Shown: positions 34,748 through 43,407, counted from the stretch's first letter. The stretch is 54,590 nucleotides of DNA from Clostridia bacterium (GCA_017518705.1 JAFWUC010000045.1:1-54590); one strand, 5' to 3'. Program-made: numbers and translations. The notes: generated from the sequence alone by a model not told the origin.

Positions 34748-34786
34748 CTGCCCCGGAACATTTAATGTGTTTTTTCCGTCATATAT

Positions 34787-34815
34787 TTGCAATAATAAAC
34801 CGCAGGTGATATAAT
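34787..34815 (+). promoter_or_regulatory. Sigma-A-type promoter of the stator operon
   Basis: TTGCAA (34787-34792), 17 bases, TATAAT (34810-34815), 38 bases before the ATG of the ZorA-like gene. Confidence 0.75.
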
Positions 34816-34853
34816 GCGGTATAACAGTTTTGAAATATATGACGGAGGAACCG

Positions 34854-36230
34854 ATGAATATCTGGCAGAAAATAACCTCCTGGCTGGGCGGCGGCATCAG
34901 CGTGGTGGTGTATATAATCATTATCGCGCTGTTCCTTATAGGCGTGTTCCGCTGCATATTGCCCGTGACCCGCAACACCAAGCGCCTTAAAAAGGCGATC
35001 TATCAGATAAAACAGGGCGACAAGGCCAAGCGCAGCTGGCAGGAAGACCGGTTCCTGGGCCGCGGCAGCCTCATGCCCCACTGGAGCGAGTACCTGAACA
35101 ACCTGTTTTTCGCGGACGGGGAATACCATAACCCCGCCAACGTGGAAGACTACATAAACGAGGAGACCGTGATAGACGGCCCCGGCCGGGCGAAGCTCAC
35201 CGAAGCGCTGCCCGGCGTGCAGGTGTCCCTGGGCTTCCTGGGCACGCTGCTGGGGCTTTCGCTGGCGCTGAGCGAAATGAATTCCGTGGACGCCAACACC
35301 ATAACCTCCTCCATGAACACGCTTCTGTCCAGCATGAAGTACGCGTTTTTGACGAGTATCTTCGGCGTGATCGCGTCCATAAGCTTCACCCTGCTGACCC
35401 GCGCCGCCCACGCCAGCGCCCAGAACACGCTGACCGAGTTCTACAATGCCATGGCCAAGTATGCGGGCGTGCTGTCCGTAGACCCCATGACCCAGGTGGC
35501 AATCTACCAGCAGGAGCAGACCGCGCTGCTCAAGCAGCTGGCTTACGCCATGAGTCCCGAGAACATAAAGGCTCTGGTCGAACCCCTGGCATCCTTCGCG
35601 GACACCACCGCGCAGAGGCAGAAGGAGCTTATGCAGGGCGTGGCGGACGCGTATTTGGACAAGGTAAACGGCATGTTCGAAGGTCAGCTCAAGACCCTGG
35701 GCGACACCATGGCGTCCACCTGCGCCCAGCAGGAGGCGGCGCTCAAGCGGATCAACGAGGCGCTTAACGACTTTTCCGCCTCCGCCCACGCCATACACGA
35801 CATCAGGACCGACCTGACGCTGCTCATGGACAAGTATGAGCTGCTCATAAAGCACGCGGACGCCGAACTTGCAAAGCTGGACGAGGCGAACAAAGCCTCC
35901 GTGGCAGTCATCAATTCCCAGACCGACGCAATAGACGCGCTTAACGAACTCACAAATCGAGTAAAAAGCTCCGCAAACGAAGTCGCGAAAGCATCCAAAG
36001 CGTTTCAGGAGAACTCACAGGAGCTGCTTAACGACAGCGCACAGGCGCTCACGGCTTCGGCAAACGAGCTTAAGACCGCCTTCGAGAACGCCCGCAGCCA
36101 GCTGGACGCGGACATGGAAGAAAGCATCGCTTACTTCGAGGGCTGCATGACTCAGATCATAAAGCGGGTGGAAAAGGCGTCAAGGCTGGTGGATTCCGCC
36201 GCCAAACATAAAAGCGGAGGCGGCGCATGA
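34854..36230 (+). CDS. ZorA/TolQ/MotA-like ion-channel stator subunit with long helical tail
   Basis: A 458-residue protein with three membrane helices, about 14-36, 122-143 and 163-184. The second has the proton-channel family phrase LPGVQVSLGFLGTLLGLSLA (119-138), with the G-x-L-G-T-x-x-G core. Residues ~190-458 form a long cytoplasmic tail predicted helical and coiled (many Ala, Glu, Lys heptads). Flagellar MotA has four helices and no such tail; ZorA of the Zorya systems has this plan. The ATG at 34854 has GGAGG five bases upstream. It overlaps the ZorB-like gene by four bases. I infer that the pair forms an ion-driven motor; the effector or load is unknown. Confidence 0.8.
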   Translation: MNIWQKITSWLGGGISVVVYIIIIALFLIGVFRCILPVTRNTKRLKKAIYQIKQGDKAKRSWQEDRFLGRGSLMPHWSEYLNNLFFADGEYHNPANVEDYINEETVIDGPGRAKLTEALPGVQVSLGFLGTLLGLSLALSEMNSVDANTITSSMNTLLSSMKYAFLTSIFGVIASISFTLLTRAAHASAQNTLTEFYNAMAKYAGVLSVDPMTQVAIYQQEQTALLKQLAYAMSPENIKALVEPLASFADTTAQRQKELMQGVADAYLDKVNGMFEGQLKTLGDTMASTCAQQEAALKRINEALNDFSASAHAIHDIRTDLTLLMDKYELLIKHADAELAKLDEANKASVAVINSQTDAIDALNELTNRVKSSANEVAKASKAFQENSQELLNDSAQALTASANELKTAFENARSQLDADMEESIAYFEGCMTQIIKRVEKASRLVDSAAKHKSGGGA

Positions 36231-37354
36231 GACGCCTGAAAAACGGCTCCCAGGGAGGCTCGGGCGGCTCCTTCTGGCTCTCCTTCTCGGATATGATGAG
36301 CGTGCTGGTGCTCATATTCATATTCGTCATATTCTCCATGATGTTCACGCTCAACGAGCAGGAGCAGAAGTACAAAACGGCCCAGGAGCAGTACCTTATC
36401 GCCGAAGCCCGGGCTAAGGCCAGCCAGGACGAACTGGACAAGACCGTTATCATATTAAACGACACCCAGGCACAGCTTGAAAGCGTGCAGGGAGAGCTGG
36501 AAGAAAGCCGGACCGTCATAGTTGACCTGCGCAGCGAAAAGGACGCCATGCGGGCGGACCTGGCGCTGGCGCTGGCCGAGAGGGACGCGCTTCAGAGCAA
36601 TTCCGACTCCCTTACCCAGCAGATAAACGCCCTGCAGGCGCAGATAGACCAGAAGCAGACGGAGCTCAACCGCTTAAGCGGGCAGTACAATTCCCTGCTC
36701 TCCTCCAGCCAGCAGAACGACGCGCTGCTCACCCAGTACAAAAACGAGCTCGCTCTGTACGAGAGCCGCTTAAGCGAAGCCCAGGCGCAGCTGGAACAGA
36801 TGCTGGGCGTGAAGACCCAGATAATCCGCTCCCTGTCCGACGCCTTCAGGCGCAGCAATATACAGGTGGACGTGGACGAGGAGACCGGCGCCATAGTGCT
36901 GCCCGGCGCGGCGCTGTTCGACTCCGGCAAGACGGAGCTCAAGCTCGAAGGCATGCGCTATCTGGACCGCTTCCTGCCGGTGTACCTAAGCGTGCTGCTC
37001 AACGACGAGTTCCGCCCCTACGTGGCCGAGATCATAATCGAGGGCCACACGGATTCCACCGCCAAGCAGGGCCACGACGCGTTTTTGTACAACCTGGAAC
37101 TGAGCCAGGAGCGCGCGCTGGCCGTGGCTTCCTACGTACTGGACGAAAACTACATGCGCAATACCTTAAGGCTGTCCACAGGCGGCATTTCCGCGTTCAA
37201 AAAAGTCATATCCGCCGCGGGGCGTTCCTTCTCCGCGCTTAAATACAACCCCGACGGCAGCGAAAACAAAGAAGCCTCCCGCCGCGTTGAGATCAAGTTC
37301 TCCCTTATAGACGAGGAGAGCGTATACGCCACGCGGCAGATAATGGGCTCGTGA
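36227..37354 (+). CDS. ZorB/MotB-like stator subunit with OmpA peptidoglycan-binding domain
   Basis: A 375-residue protein. It has one membrane helix (about 16-41) starting FWLSFSDMMSVLVLIFIF; D22 is in the position of the ion-carrying Asp of MotB and ZorB. A long coiled coil runs from ~43 to 200, followed by an OmpA-like domain (~215-362) with IIIEGHTDS (269-277), NLELSQERA (289-297) and RRVEIKF. That domain binds peptidoglycan in MotB, ZorB and Pal. It starts as ATGA within the ZorA-like gene. The unusually long coiled coil could span a thick wall. Partner of the upstream gene. Confidence 0.85.
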   Translation: MRRLKNGSQGGSGGSFWLSFSDMMSVLVLIFIFVIFSMMFTLNEQEQKYKTAQEQYLIAEARAKASQDELDKTVIILNDTQAQLESVQGELEESRTVIVDLRSEKDAMRADLALALAERDALQSNSDSLTQQINALQAQIDQKQTELNRLSGQYNSLLSSSQQNDALLTQYKNELALYESRLSEAQAQLEQMLGVKTQIIRSLSDAFRRSNIQVDVDEETGAIVLPGAALFDSGKTELKLEGMRYLDRFLPVYLSVLLNDEFRPYVAEIIIEGHTDSTAKQGHDAFLYNLELSQERALAVASYVLDENYMRNTLRLSTGGISAFKKVISAAGRSFSALKYNPDGSENKEASRRVEIKFSLIDEESVYATRQIMGS

Positions 37355-37364
37355 GGTCACATAA

Positions 37365-37892
37365 ATGAAATACCTGCGCAGGCTGGCGGCTTTCGCCGCA
37401 AAAAAACTGATCATATTCACGCTGATCGCGTGTCTCGCGGTCTATGCGTTCTATCTGGCGTTCAATTACTCCAACGCCTATATAATCGTGTCCGAAGGCC
37501 TGCAAAAACGGGTCGACGTGTGCCTTACCAGGGAAGACCCCACCGTGCTGAACCGCTATTTCACCCCCGAATTCCTGGACAGCGACCCGGTGCTGGCCGC
37601 GGCGTTTTCCGAAGCGTCCAGCTACTGGTTCTACAACATTTCCTCTTTCGATTATGACCTGAAACTGCAGAACCTGCGCTGGTCTCCCTTCCGCGGCACC
37701 GTGTCCTGCGTGGTGACCGAGTACGTGTCAGACATAAACGGCTCCGTCAAAAGCGAGTACGCCTCTACCGACCATCCCTCCATCGAGCCCTGGAAAAGCG
37801 GGCGCTACACCGTGACGCTTATCCGGGATTCCAAGGGCTGGAAGATCGCGGGTCTTAAGCAGGACCAGCTGTACAAGGACACCGAGAGCTGA
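37365..37892 (+). CDS. Membrane-anchored NTF2-like protein of the stator operon
   Basis: A 175-residue protein with a basic N-terminus, one membrane helix (about 14-34) and an extracytoplasmic alpha+beta domain. The domain's pattern (helical start LTREDPTVLNRYFTPEFL, then strands ending TVTLIRDSKGWKIAGLKQD) resembles NTF2-like/DUF4440-type folds; I cannot name a family. Its stop overlaps the dusB start as TGATG. Consistent position after the stator pair suggests an accessory or ligand-sensing part of that machine, which is inference. Confidence 0.6.
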   Translation: MKYLRRLAAFAAKKLIIFTLIACLAVYAFYLAFNYSNAYIIVSEGLQKRVDVCLTREDPTVLNRYFTPEFLDSDPVLAAAFSEASSYWFYNISSFDYDLKLQNLRWSPFRGTVSCVVTEYVSDINGSVKSEYASTDHPSIEPWKSGRYTVTLIRDSKGWKIAGLKQDQLYKDTES

Positions 37893-38875
37893 TGAAGATC
37901 GGTTCCGTCGACGTGCCCCGCGGCGCGTTCCTGGCGCCCATGGCGGGCATCAGCGACCCGGTCACCCGCGAGATCGCGTTTGGCCACGGCTGCACCCTGG
38001 CGGTCAGCGAGATGCTTTCGGCGAAGGGCTACATATTCAGCCCCCGCAGTCCCGTACACGTGCAGCTCGTGCAGAAAGGCGCGAAAGAAGGCATAGCGGG
38101 GCTGCAGCTGTTCGGGCACGAGGAATACTATCTGAGCGAGGCGGTCAAACGGCTGAACCCCTCGCCTTTTGAGTTTTTTGACTTCAATATGGGCTGCCCC
38201 GCCCGCAAGATAGTCTCAAACGGCGAAGGCTGCCGCCTTATGACCCAGCCCCTGCTGGCGGGCAAACTCATATCCGCCATGGTCAAAGCTTCGGAAAAGC
38301 CCGTGACCGTGAAGATACGCGCGGGCTGGGACCGGGACAGCATCTCCTGCGTGGAGATCGCCCGCATCGCCCAAAGCGAAGGCGCGGCCGCCGTAACGGT
38401 GCATCCCCGCACCCGGGACATGTTCAATTCCGGGCAGGCGGACTGGGAGCTGATAGCGCAGGTCAAAGCCGCGCTAAGCATCCCAGTGATAGGAAACGGC
38501 GACATAACCTGCGGCGAGGACGCGTTACGGATGCTCAGGACCACCCGCTGCGACGGCATAATGGTAGCCCGGGCGGCGCAGGGCAACCCCTGGATATTCG
38601 AAGAGATCCTCTGCGCCATGGAAGGAAAAGCCTATACGCCCCCGTCTCCCGTCGAAAAACTGGACACGGCCATGGATCACTTTGCCCGCGCTCTCGCTTT
38701 CTACGGTGAAAGGACGGGCGTTATCGAGATGCGCAAGCACCTTGCCTGGTACCTGCAGGGACTAAAAGGCGCATCCCGCGTCAAAACAAGCATAAACAAC
38801 GCTCCGGAAGCGGCGCAAGTGCTCAGACTGCTTGAAGAGTACCGCCGGGAGCTCACAGGAGGAAACGAGCAATGA
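37892..38875 (+). CDS. dusB: tRNA-dihydrouridine synthase (DusB family)
   Basis: A 327-residue FMN-dependent enzyme that reduces uridines in tRNA D loops. It has LAPMAGISD at the N-terminus, the catalytic Cys102 in NMGCPARKI, Lys141 in VTVKIRAGWD, and the FMN-binding GNGDI and DGIMVARAAQGNPW. The C-terminal helical domain (~245-327) is present. Start: ATG overlapping the upstream stop. It overlaps the next gene by four bases (ATGA). Confidence 0.93.
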   Translation: MKIGSVDVPRGAFLAPMAGISDPVTREIAFGHGCTLAVSEMLSAKGYIFSPRSPVHVQLVQKGAKEGIAGLQLFGHEEYYLSEAVKRLNPSPFEFFDFNMGCPARKIVSNGEGCRLMTQPLLAGKLISAMVKASEKPVTVKIRAGWDRDSISCVEIARIAQSEGAAAVTVHPRTRDMFNSGQADWELIAQVKAALSIPVIGNGDITCGEDALRMLRTTRCDGIMVARAAQGNPWIFEEILCAMEGKAYTPPSPVEKLDTAMDHFARALAFYGERTGVIEMRKHLAWYLQGLKGASRVKTSINNAPEAAQVLRLLEEYRRELTGGNEQ

Positions 38876-40230
38876 AATACGTGGACGAGTACGACATCAA
38901 GGATTATCTGGGCGGCAGGGCGTTTGAATGCGACTGCGGCAGGGAACACCGCGCCCGGGTGGATTACCTGAGTATCAGGCGGGGCGCCATAGACGATGTG
39001 CCCGCCGCTTTAGCCGCTCTCGGCGCGAAGAAACCGTTTATCGTCTACGACAAAAACACCTTTGAAGCCGCCGGCAAAAAGCTTTGCGACGTGCTTAATG
39101 GCTCCGGCATCCCCTTTACCGGCTTCCTGCTCAAGGAACACGGCTACTCCAAGTGCGAGCCCGACGAATATTCCGTGGGCAGCGCGGCAATGGGCTTTGA
39201 CGTCAGCTGCGACTCGATCATCGCCGTGGGCGGAGGCGTCATTAACGACACCTGCAAGGAACTGGCGCTTGTCTCCGGTCGTCCCCAGATAATAGTCGGC
39301 ACCGCCCCCTCTATGGACGGCTTCGCTTCCAACTCCTCCTCCATGGTGGTGGACAACGTTAAGACCACCCTGTACAACGCCACTCCCCGCGGCATCATAC
39401 TGGATACCGACATCATGTCACAGGCGCCCATGCGCATGCTGTGGGCGGGCTTCGGGGACATGATAGCCAAATATATCTCCGTATGCGAATGGCGGATAAG
39501 CAACATAGTGACCGGGGAGTACTACTGTCCCCACGTAGCCGCGGTGATGCGCAAGGCGCTCAAGCGCATCATGGACGCCGCGGACGGTCTGGCCCGGCGC
39601 GACCCCGACGCGGTAGGCGCGGTGGCGGAAGGGCTGGTCTTAAGCGGCATCGCCATGAGCTTCGCCAAAGTGTCCCGTCCCGCCAGCGGGCTCGAACACT
39701 ACTTCAGCCACATGTGGGACATGCTCTGCCTGGAAAAGGGTAAAGAATACGACCTGCACGGCATACAGGTCGGCGTCGGCACCGTGCTCACGCTGCGCCT
39801 CTACGAGTTTATCAAAACGCTCAAGCCCAGCCGCGAAAGAGCCGAAAAGGCGATGAGCGAATTCGATCCCGCCGCCTGGGAAAAGGACATTATCCGCGTG
39901 TTCGGGAAGACCGCGCCCGAGGTGCTCAGGATAGAGCGGACCGCCGGCAAGAACGACCCAGCCAAACGCGCAAAGCGGATAGACAGCATCATACACCGCT
40001 GGGACGAGATCCAGACAGTCATAGCTGAGGAACTGCCGTCTCTTTCCTCTCTGCTGGACATAATGAAGCGCATGGGCATGCCCACGACGCCCGAGGAGAT
40101 CGGGTTTTCCCGCGAAGACGCCCTGACCGCCTACATGCACGCCCGGGATATACGCGATAAGTATCTGTCGGTCTCCTTCCTCTGGGACATCGGCGAGCTT
40201 GAAGAGGGCGCCAGACACATTTTTGAATAA
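38872..40230 (+). CDS. egsA: sn-glycerol-1-phosphate dehydrogenase (AraM/EgsA type)
   Basis: A 452-residue member of the iron-containing alcohol dehydrogenase superfamily, EgsA/AraM branch. It has the NAD-binding IIAVGGGVINDTCK, then IIVGTAPSMDGFAS, and metal ligands in GFGDMIAKY (Asp), GLEHYFSHMWD (His) and YDLHGIQVG (His). Such enzymes reduce dihydroxyacetone phosphate to glycerol-1-phosphate, the archaeal-lipid enantiomer; B. subtilis uses it for heptaprenylglyceryl phosphate. The protein is longer than archaeal forms by ~100 C-terminal residues. Last gene of the stator operon, with ATGA coupling to dusB. Substrate is inferred from the family. Confidence 0.85.
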   Translation: MKYVDEYDIKDYLGGRAFECDCGREHRARVDYLSIRRGAIDDVPAALAALGAKKPFIVYDKNTFEAAGKKLCDVLNGSGIPFTGFLLKEHGYSKCEPDEYSVGSAAMGFDVSCDSIIAVGGGVINDTCKELALVSGRPQIIVGTAPSMDGFASNSSSMVVDNVKTTLYNATPRGIILDTDIMSQAPMRMLWAGFGDMIAKYISVCEWRISNIVTGEYYCPHVAAVMRKALKRIMDAADGLARRDPDAVGAVAEGLVLSGIAMSFAKVSRPASGLEHYFSHMWDMLCLEKGKEYDLHGIQVGVGTVLTLRLYEFIKTLKPSRERAEKAMSEFDPAAWEKDIIRVFGKTAPEVLRIERTAGKNDPAKRAKRIDSIIHRWDEIQTVIAEELPSLSSLLDIMKRMGMPTTPEEIGFSREDALTAYMHARDIRDKYLSVSFLWDIGELEEGARHIFE

Positions 40231-40244
40231 TAACATATACCTAA

Positions 40245-40322
40245 CTTGCGTATTTTCCCCATTCAGAGTATAATGAAATTCCAAGCTGCAGGAATTTGCA
40301 TTATTCCTGCAAAATACGCAAG
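40245..40322 (+). promoter_or_regulatory. Perfect 12-bp inverted repeat bracketing the rpiR promoter
   Basis: CTTGCGTATTTT (40245-40256) and AAAATACGCAAG (40311-40322) are exact reverse complements. The first overlaps the -35, the second ends just before the ribosome site. Between them, GCAGGAA (40288-40294) and TTCCTGC (40304-40310) form a smaller hairpin. Together these look like an operator pair for the SIS-domain regulator. Confidence 0.65.
40246..40274 (+). promoter_or_regulatory. Sigma-A-type promoter of the rpiR-type gene
   Basis: TTGCGT (40246-40251), 17 bases, TATAAT (40269-40274). Confidence 0.75.
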
Positions 40323-40334
40323 AGGGGCCGTACG

Positions 40335-41198
40335 ATGGAACAAAACACTCAGGAGCTGCTGAACCGGCTGAACCATTCCGGCAAAAAACTGTCCAAAAGC
40401 CACAGGCGCATCGCCGAATGCATCGTCAACCACTACGACAAGGCTGCGTTCATGACCGCCAGCCGCCTGGGACAGTATGTGGGAGTCAGCGAAAGCACCG
40501 TGGTGCGCTTTGCCACCGCTCTGGGCTACGAGGGCTTCCCGCAGCTTCAGAAAGCGCTGCAGGAGCTCATCCGCCACCGGCTCACCGCTACGCAGCGTCT
40601 GGAAATGACAGGGGACATGGGCTCCAGCCAGGTGCTCAACAAGATGCTCAAGGGCGATATCCAGAACATCCGTTCCACCCTTGACGAGATCGACGTCCCT
40701 TCCTTTGACCAGACCATAGACAGCCTGCTGACCGCGCGCCGCATATATGTGCTGGGTCTGCGCGCCAGCGCGCCGCTCGCAGAGTTTCTGGGGCATTACC
40801 TCAACTTTATCTTCCCCAACGTATCGACCGTCACCAGCGGCGTAAGCGACGTTTTCGAGCAGATCGCCCGCATAAGCGACGAAGACGCGCTTATCGGCAT
40901 CTCTTTCCCCCGCTACACCAACCACACCGTAAAAGCCATGCGCTTTGCCAAAAGCCGCGGCGCCACCGTGATCGCCATAACCGACGGTCCGCTTTCTCCC
41001 CTGCGGACGGAAAGCAATTACTGCTTAAGCGCCAAAAGTGAGATGGCGTCCTTCGTGGACAGCCTTGCCGCCCCCATGAGCCTTATAAACGCGCTGATAG
41101 TGGCGCTGTCCCAGCGGCGCAGGACCCAGGTGGCGGAATACTTCGGAGAAGTCGAGAGCATCTGGGACGAATACAACGTATATCTGGGCAAAAACTGA
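40335..41198 (+). CDS. RpiR/MurR-family transcriptional regulator (HTH-SIS)
   Basis: A 287-residue regulator. The N-terminal HTH_6 domain (about 1-80) has LSKSHRRIAECIVNHYDKAA and VSESTVVRFATALGYEGFP. The SIS sugar-phosphate-binding domain (~120-265) has YVLGLRASAPLAEFLGHYL and IGISFPRYTNHTVKAM. RpiR proteins sense phosphosugars. The ATG at 40335 has GAGGGG upstream. The promoter is flanked by the inverted repeat described separately, so self-regulation is likely. Neighbours downstream include a flavoprotein and a galactanase, so a role in sugar use is plausible but not shown. Confidence 0.92.
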   Translation: MEQNTQELLNRLNHSGKKLSKSHRRIAECIVNHYDKAAFMTASRLGQYVGVSESTVVRFATALGYEGFPQLQKALQELIRHRLTATQRLEMTGDMGSSQVLNKMLKGDIQNIRSTLDEIDVPSFDQTIDSLLTARRIYVLGLRASAPLAEFLGHYLNFIFPNVSTVTSGVSDVFEQIARISDEDALIGISFPRYTNHTVKAMRFAKSRGATVIAITDGPLSPLRTESNYCLSAKSEMASFVDSLAAPMSLINALIVALSQRRRTQVAEYFGEVESIWDEYNVYLGKN

Positions 41199-41199
41199 A

Positions 41200-42444
41200 A
41201 TGGCTAAAAGCGTAGTCGTTATCGGCGGCGGCGCGGCAGGCCTCATGGCTGCCAGGTTCGCCCTTGACGCAGGCGCGAAAGTGACCCTGCTGGAAAAAAA
41301 CGAAAAACTGGGCAAGAAGATCTATATCACAGGCAAAGGCAGGTGCAACCTGACCAACGCCTGTGATTTTGACGCGCTCATGAAGCAGATCCCCCGCAAC
41401 CCCCGCTTTATGTACTCCGCCTTCAGTCTTCTGGACAACCAGGGCATAATGCGCCTGTTCGGAGACATGGGGCTTGCTCTCAAAACTGAGCGGGGAGACC
41501 GCGTCTTTCCCGTGAGCGACCACGCCAGCGACGTGACGAACACGCTGGAAAAGTATCTGCGCAGTCACGGCTGCAGGATACTTTTGAACACTTCCGTCAA
41601 CGACCTGATCTGCGAAGACGGCGCGTTCGCGGGCGTAAAAACTTCCCGGGGCGAAATGCGCTTTGACGCCTGCGTGCTTGCCACGGGAGGCTTAAGCTAC
41701 CCCTCCACCGGCTCCACGGGCGACGGATACAGATTCCTCAAAACGCTGGGGCACTCCATAGTCCCCTGCCGTCCCGCGCTTACGGGCATAGAGACCGAAG
41801 AGGGCTGGTGCTCCGCGCTCATGGGGCTGAGCCTCAAAAACGTCAGCCTCTCCGCCTGGGGCGAAAAAAACGGCAAGCGCAAAAAGCTGCTCTGCGAGCA
41901 GGGAGAAATGCTGTTCACCCATTACGGCATTTCCGGCCCCATAGCGCTGAGTCTGTCCAGCGCACTAAACGAAGACTATCGCGGCACAAAGCTGGAGATA
42001 GACCTTAAGCCTGCTATTTCCGAAGACACGCTGGACGCGCGGCTGCTCAGGGAGTTCGCACGCATGCCCAACAAGCAGCTCATATCCTGCATGGACACGC
42101 TGGAGCCCCACGCGCTGGGAGAGGCAGTGCTCTCCCTGGCAGACATATCGCCCTACCAGCCCATAAATTCCGTGACCCAGGCGCAGCGCAAAAGCATAGT
42201 ACAGCTGCTTAAGGCCATTCCCCTGACGGTTAAAAACCTGCGCGGGTTCGACGAAGCCATCATCACCCGCGGCGGCGTGAACGTAAAGGAGATCGACCCG
42301 TCCACCCTGGAAAGCAGGCTCGTAAAAGGGTTGTACATAGCCGGTGAAGTGCTGGACGTGGACGCTTTCACGGGAGGATTCAACCTTACCATCGCCTTTT
42401 CCAGCGGCGCGCTGGCGGGAAAAAGCGCGTCAGAAAACGGATGA
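41200..42444 (+). CDS. BaiN/HI0933-family FAD-dependent oxidoreductase
   Basis: A 414-residue flavoprotein. It has the FAD-binding GGGAAGLMAARFA at the N-terminus, the family-specific KKIYITGKGRCNLTNA, then VLATGGLSYPSTGSTGDGY, and the closing GLYIAGEVLDVDAFTGGFNL. All three are hallmarks of the HI0933-like (YhiN/BaiN) family, some members of which are steroid reductases while most have no known substrate. It begins one base after the rpiR stop with only a weak ribosome site (GGGC), so it is probably coupled. Its stop overlaps the next gene as ATGA. Confidence 0.9.
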   Translation: MAKSVVVIGGGAAGLMAARFALDAGAKVTLLEKNEKLGKKIYITGKGRCNLTNACDFDALMKQIPRNPRFMYSAFSLLDNQGIMRLFGDMGLALKTERGDRVFPVSDHASDVTNTLEKYLRSHGCRILLNTSVNDLICEDGAFAGVKTSRGEMRFDACVLATGGLSYPSTGSTGDGYRFLKTLGHSIVPCRPALTGIETEEGWCSALMGLSLKNVSLSAWGEKNGKRKKLLCEQGEMLFTHYGISGPIALSLSSALNEDYRGTKLEIDLKPAISEDTLDARLLREFARMPNKQLISCMDTLEPHALGEAVLSLADISPYQPINSVTQAQRKSIVQLLKAIPLTVKNLRGFDEAIITRGGVNVKEIDPSTLESRLVKGLYIAGEVLDVDAFTGGFNLTIAFSSGALAGKSASENG

Positions 42445-42926
42445 CTCCCCTTATCACTTCGGATATCATATCCCGTTTAAACAAAAGATCTCTGCTTGTC
42501 AAACGCGCACGGCTGGCGCTGTGTCTGGGCTGCCTCGCCGTGTGTATTCTTCTGTGCATAAACCTGCGTACCGGCAATGCGTTTGGGCGCTATATCGCCG
42601 TGTGCGCCGTTAACCTTGCCTGCGGCTGGTTCGTGATTGTCACCCATGCCCGGGTGAAGGCCATGGATTCCATAGCACGTCATTTCGTCAACCTTTCCGG
42701 CAGACCCGGCACGGAGTATACTGGCATACTGGAGTACTCTCCCCTGCCGGAGACTACCCCGGACGGGCTCAGGGTGCGCAGGCTCCGCGTGAGAAACGCC
42801 GCGGATACGCATGCCCTGCTGGCGGATGAATACCTGCTGCCGCAGCTGCCTCCTGCCGGAAAGCACGTCCGTATCGAGGCGCGCAGCGGTTACGTATGGG
42901 CCGCCGGGGAGGAAAACGATGTTTAG
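42441..42926 (+). CDS. Small two-helix membrane protein of unknown function
   Basis: A 161-residue protein with two adjacent membrane helices (about 24-43 and 48-69) and a cytoplasmic C-terminal domain of ~90 residues rich in beta strands (EYTGILEYSPLPE, HVRIEARSGYVW). No family recognised. Its ATG overlaps the flavoprotein stop, and it overlaps the next gene by eight bases, so all three are one translational unit. Confidence 0.7.
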   Translation: MTPLITSDIISRLNKRSLLVKRARLALCLGCLAVCILLCINLRTGNAFGRYIAVCAVNLACGWFVIVTHARVKAMDSIARHFVNLSGRPGTEYTGILEYSPLPETTPDGLRVRRLRVRNAADTHALLADEYLLPQLPPAGKHVRIEARSGYVWAAGEENDV

Positions 42927-43407
42927 GCGCTTTTTCCGGCTGCTGCCCGCGCTGCTGACCTGGGCGCTGGTTTGCATCATGTTCTGGGGCTGGATCTTCA
43001 GCATACTTACCGACACTCCGGCTTCAAAAAAGCTGATCGTGTACGTTGACGCTCCCCTGAAAAACACCCGGGAGCTGGCGGGCAGGCTCGAGGATCACTT
43101 TCCCCGCTCGCAGATACGTTTTATTGAAATACGCTCCTTTTCCTACTCCATGATGGGCGACAGCCCCGCCGCGGATGGGGACATATTCATAATCCCCTCC
43201 GGCAGCGCCGAAGAATACTCCGACTGGTTCGGTGACATGCCCGCGGAGGTATTCCTGTCTCCCGCAGCAGACGCGGCGCCCCTGTCTTCCTATGTGCTGT
43301 ATCCCGAAGGCAAAGAGTATCTGCTGTTCTATTCCGCGTCCTCCGTCCACACCGGGAAGAACGATAGTCTGGCGTTCGAACTCGCCGAATTGCTCAAACA
43401 GTTTTAG
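42919..43407 (+). CDS. Membrane-anchored extracytoplasmic protein of unknown function
   Basis: A 162-residue protein with one membrane helix (about 8-30) and an extracytoplasmic domain with KLIVYVDAPL, RFIEIRSFSY and DGDIFIIPSGSAEEY. The alternating strands and helices suggest a small alpha/beta domain like a half of a solute-binding protein, but I cannot assign a family. The ATG has GGGGAGG six bases upstream. It lies 12 bases before the galactanase gene. Confidence 0.7.
   Translation: MFRRFFRLLPALLTWALVCIMFWGWIFSILTDTPASKKLIVYVDAPLKNTRELAGRLEDHFPRSQIRFIEIRSFSYSMMGDSPAADGDIFIIPSGSAEEYSDWFGDMPAEVFLSPAADAAPLSSYVLYPEGKEYLLFYSASSVHTGKNDSLAFELAELLKQF

Noticed and set aside
34854..37354. Flagellar MotA/MotB
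   Set aside because: Three membrane helices instead of four, a long tail, a long coiled coil in the B subunit, and no flagellar genes in the window.
34854..38875. Calling the stator operon a complete Zorya defence system
   Set aside because: No ZorC, ZorD or ZorE-like gene lies within the operon or next to it; downstream genes are dusB and a G1P dehydrogenase.
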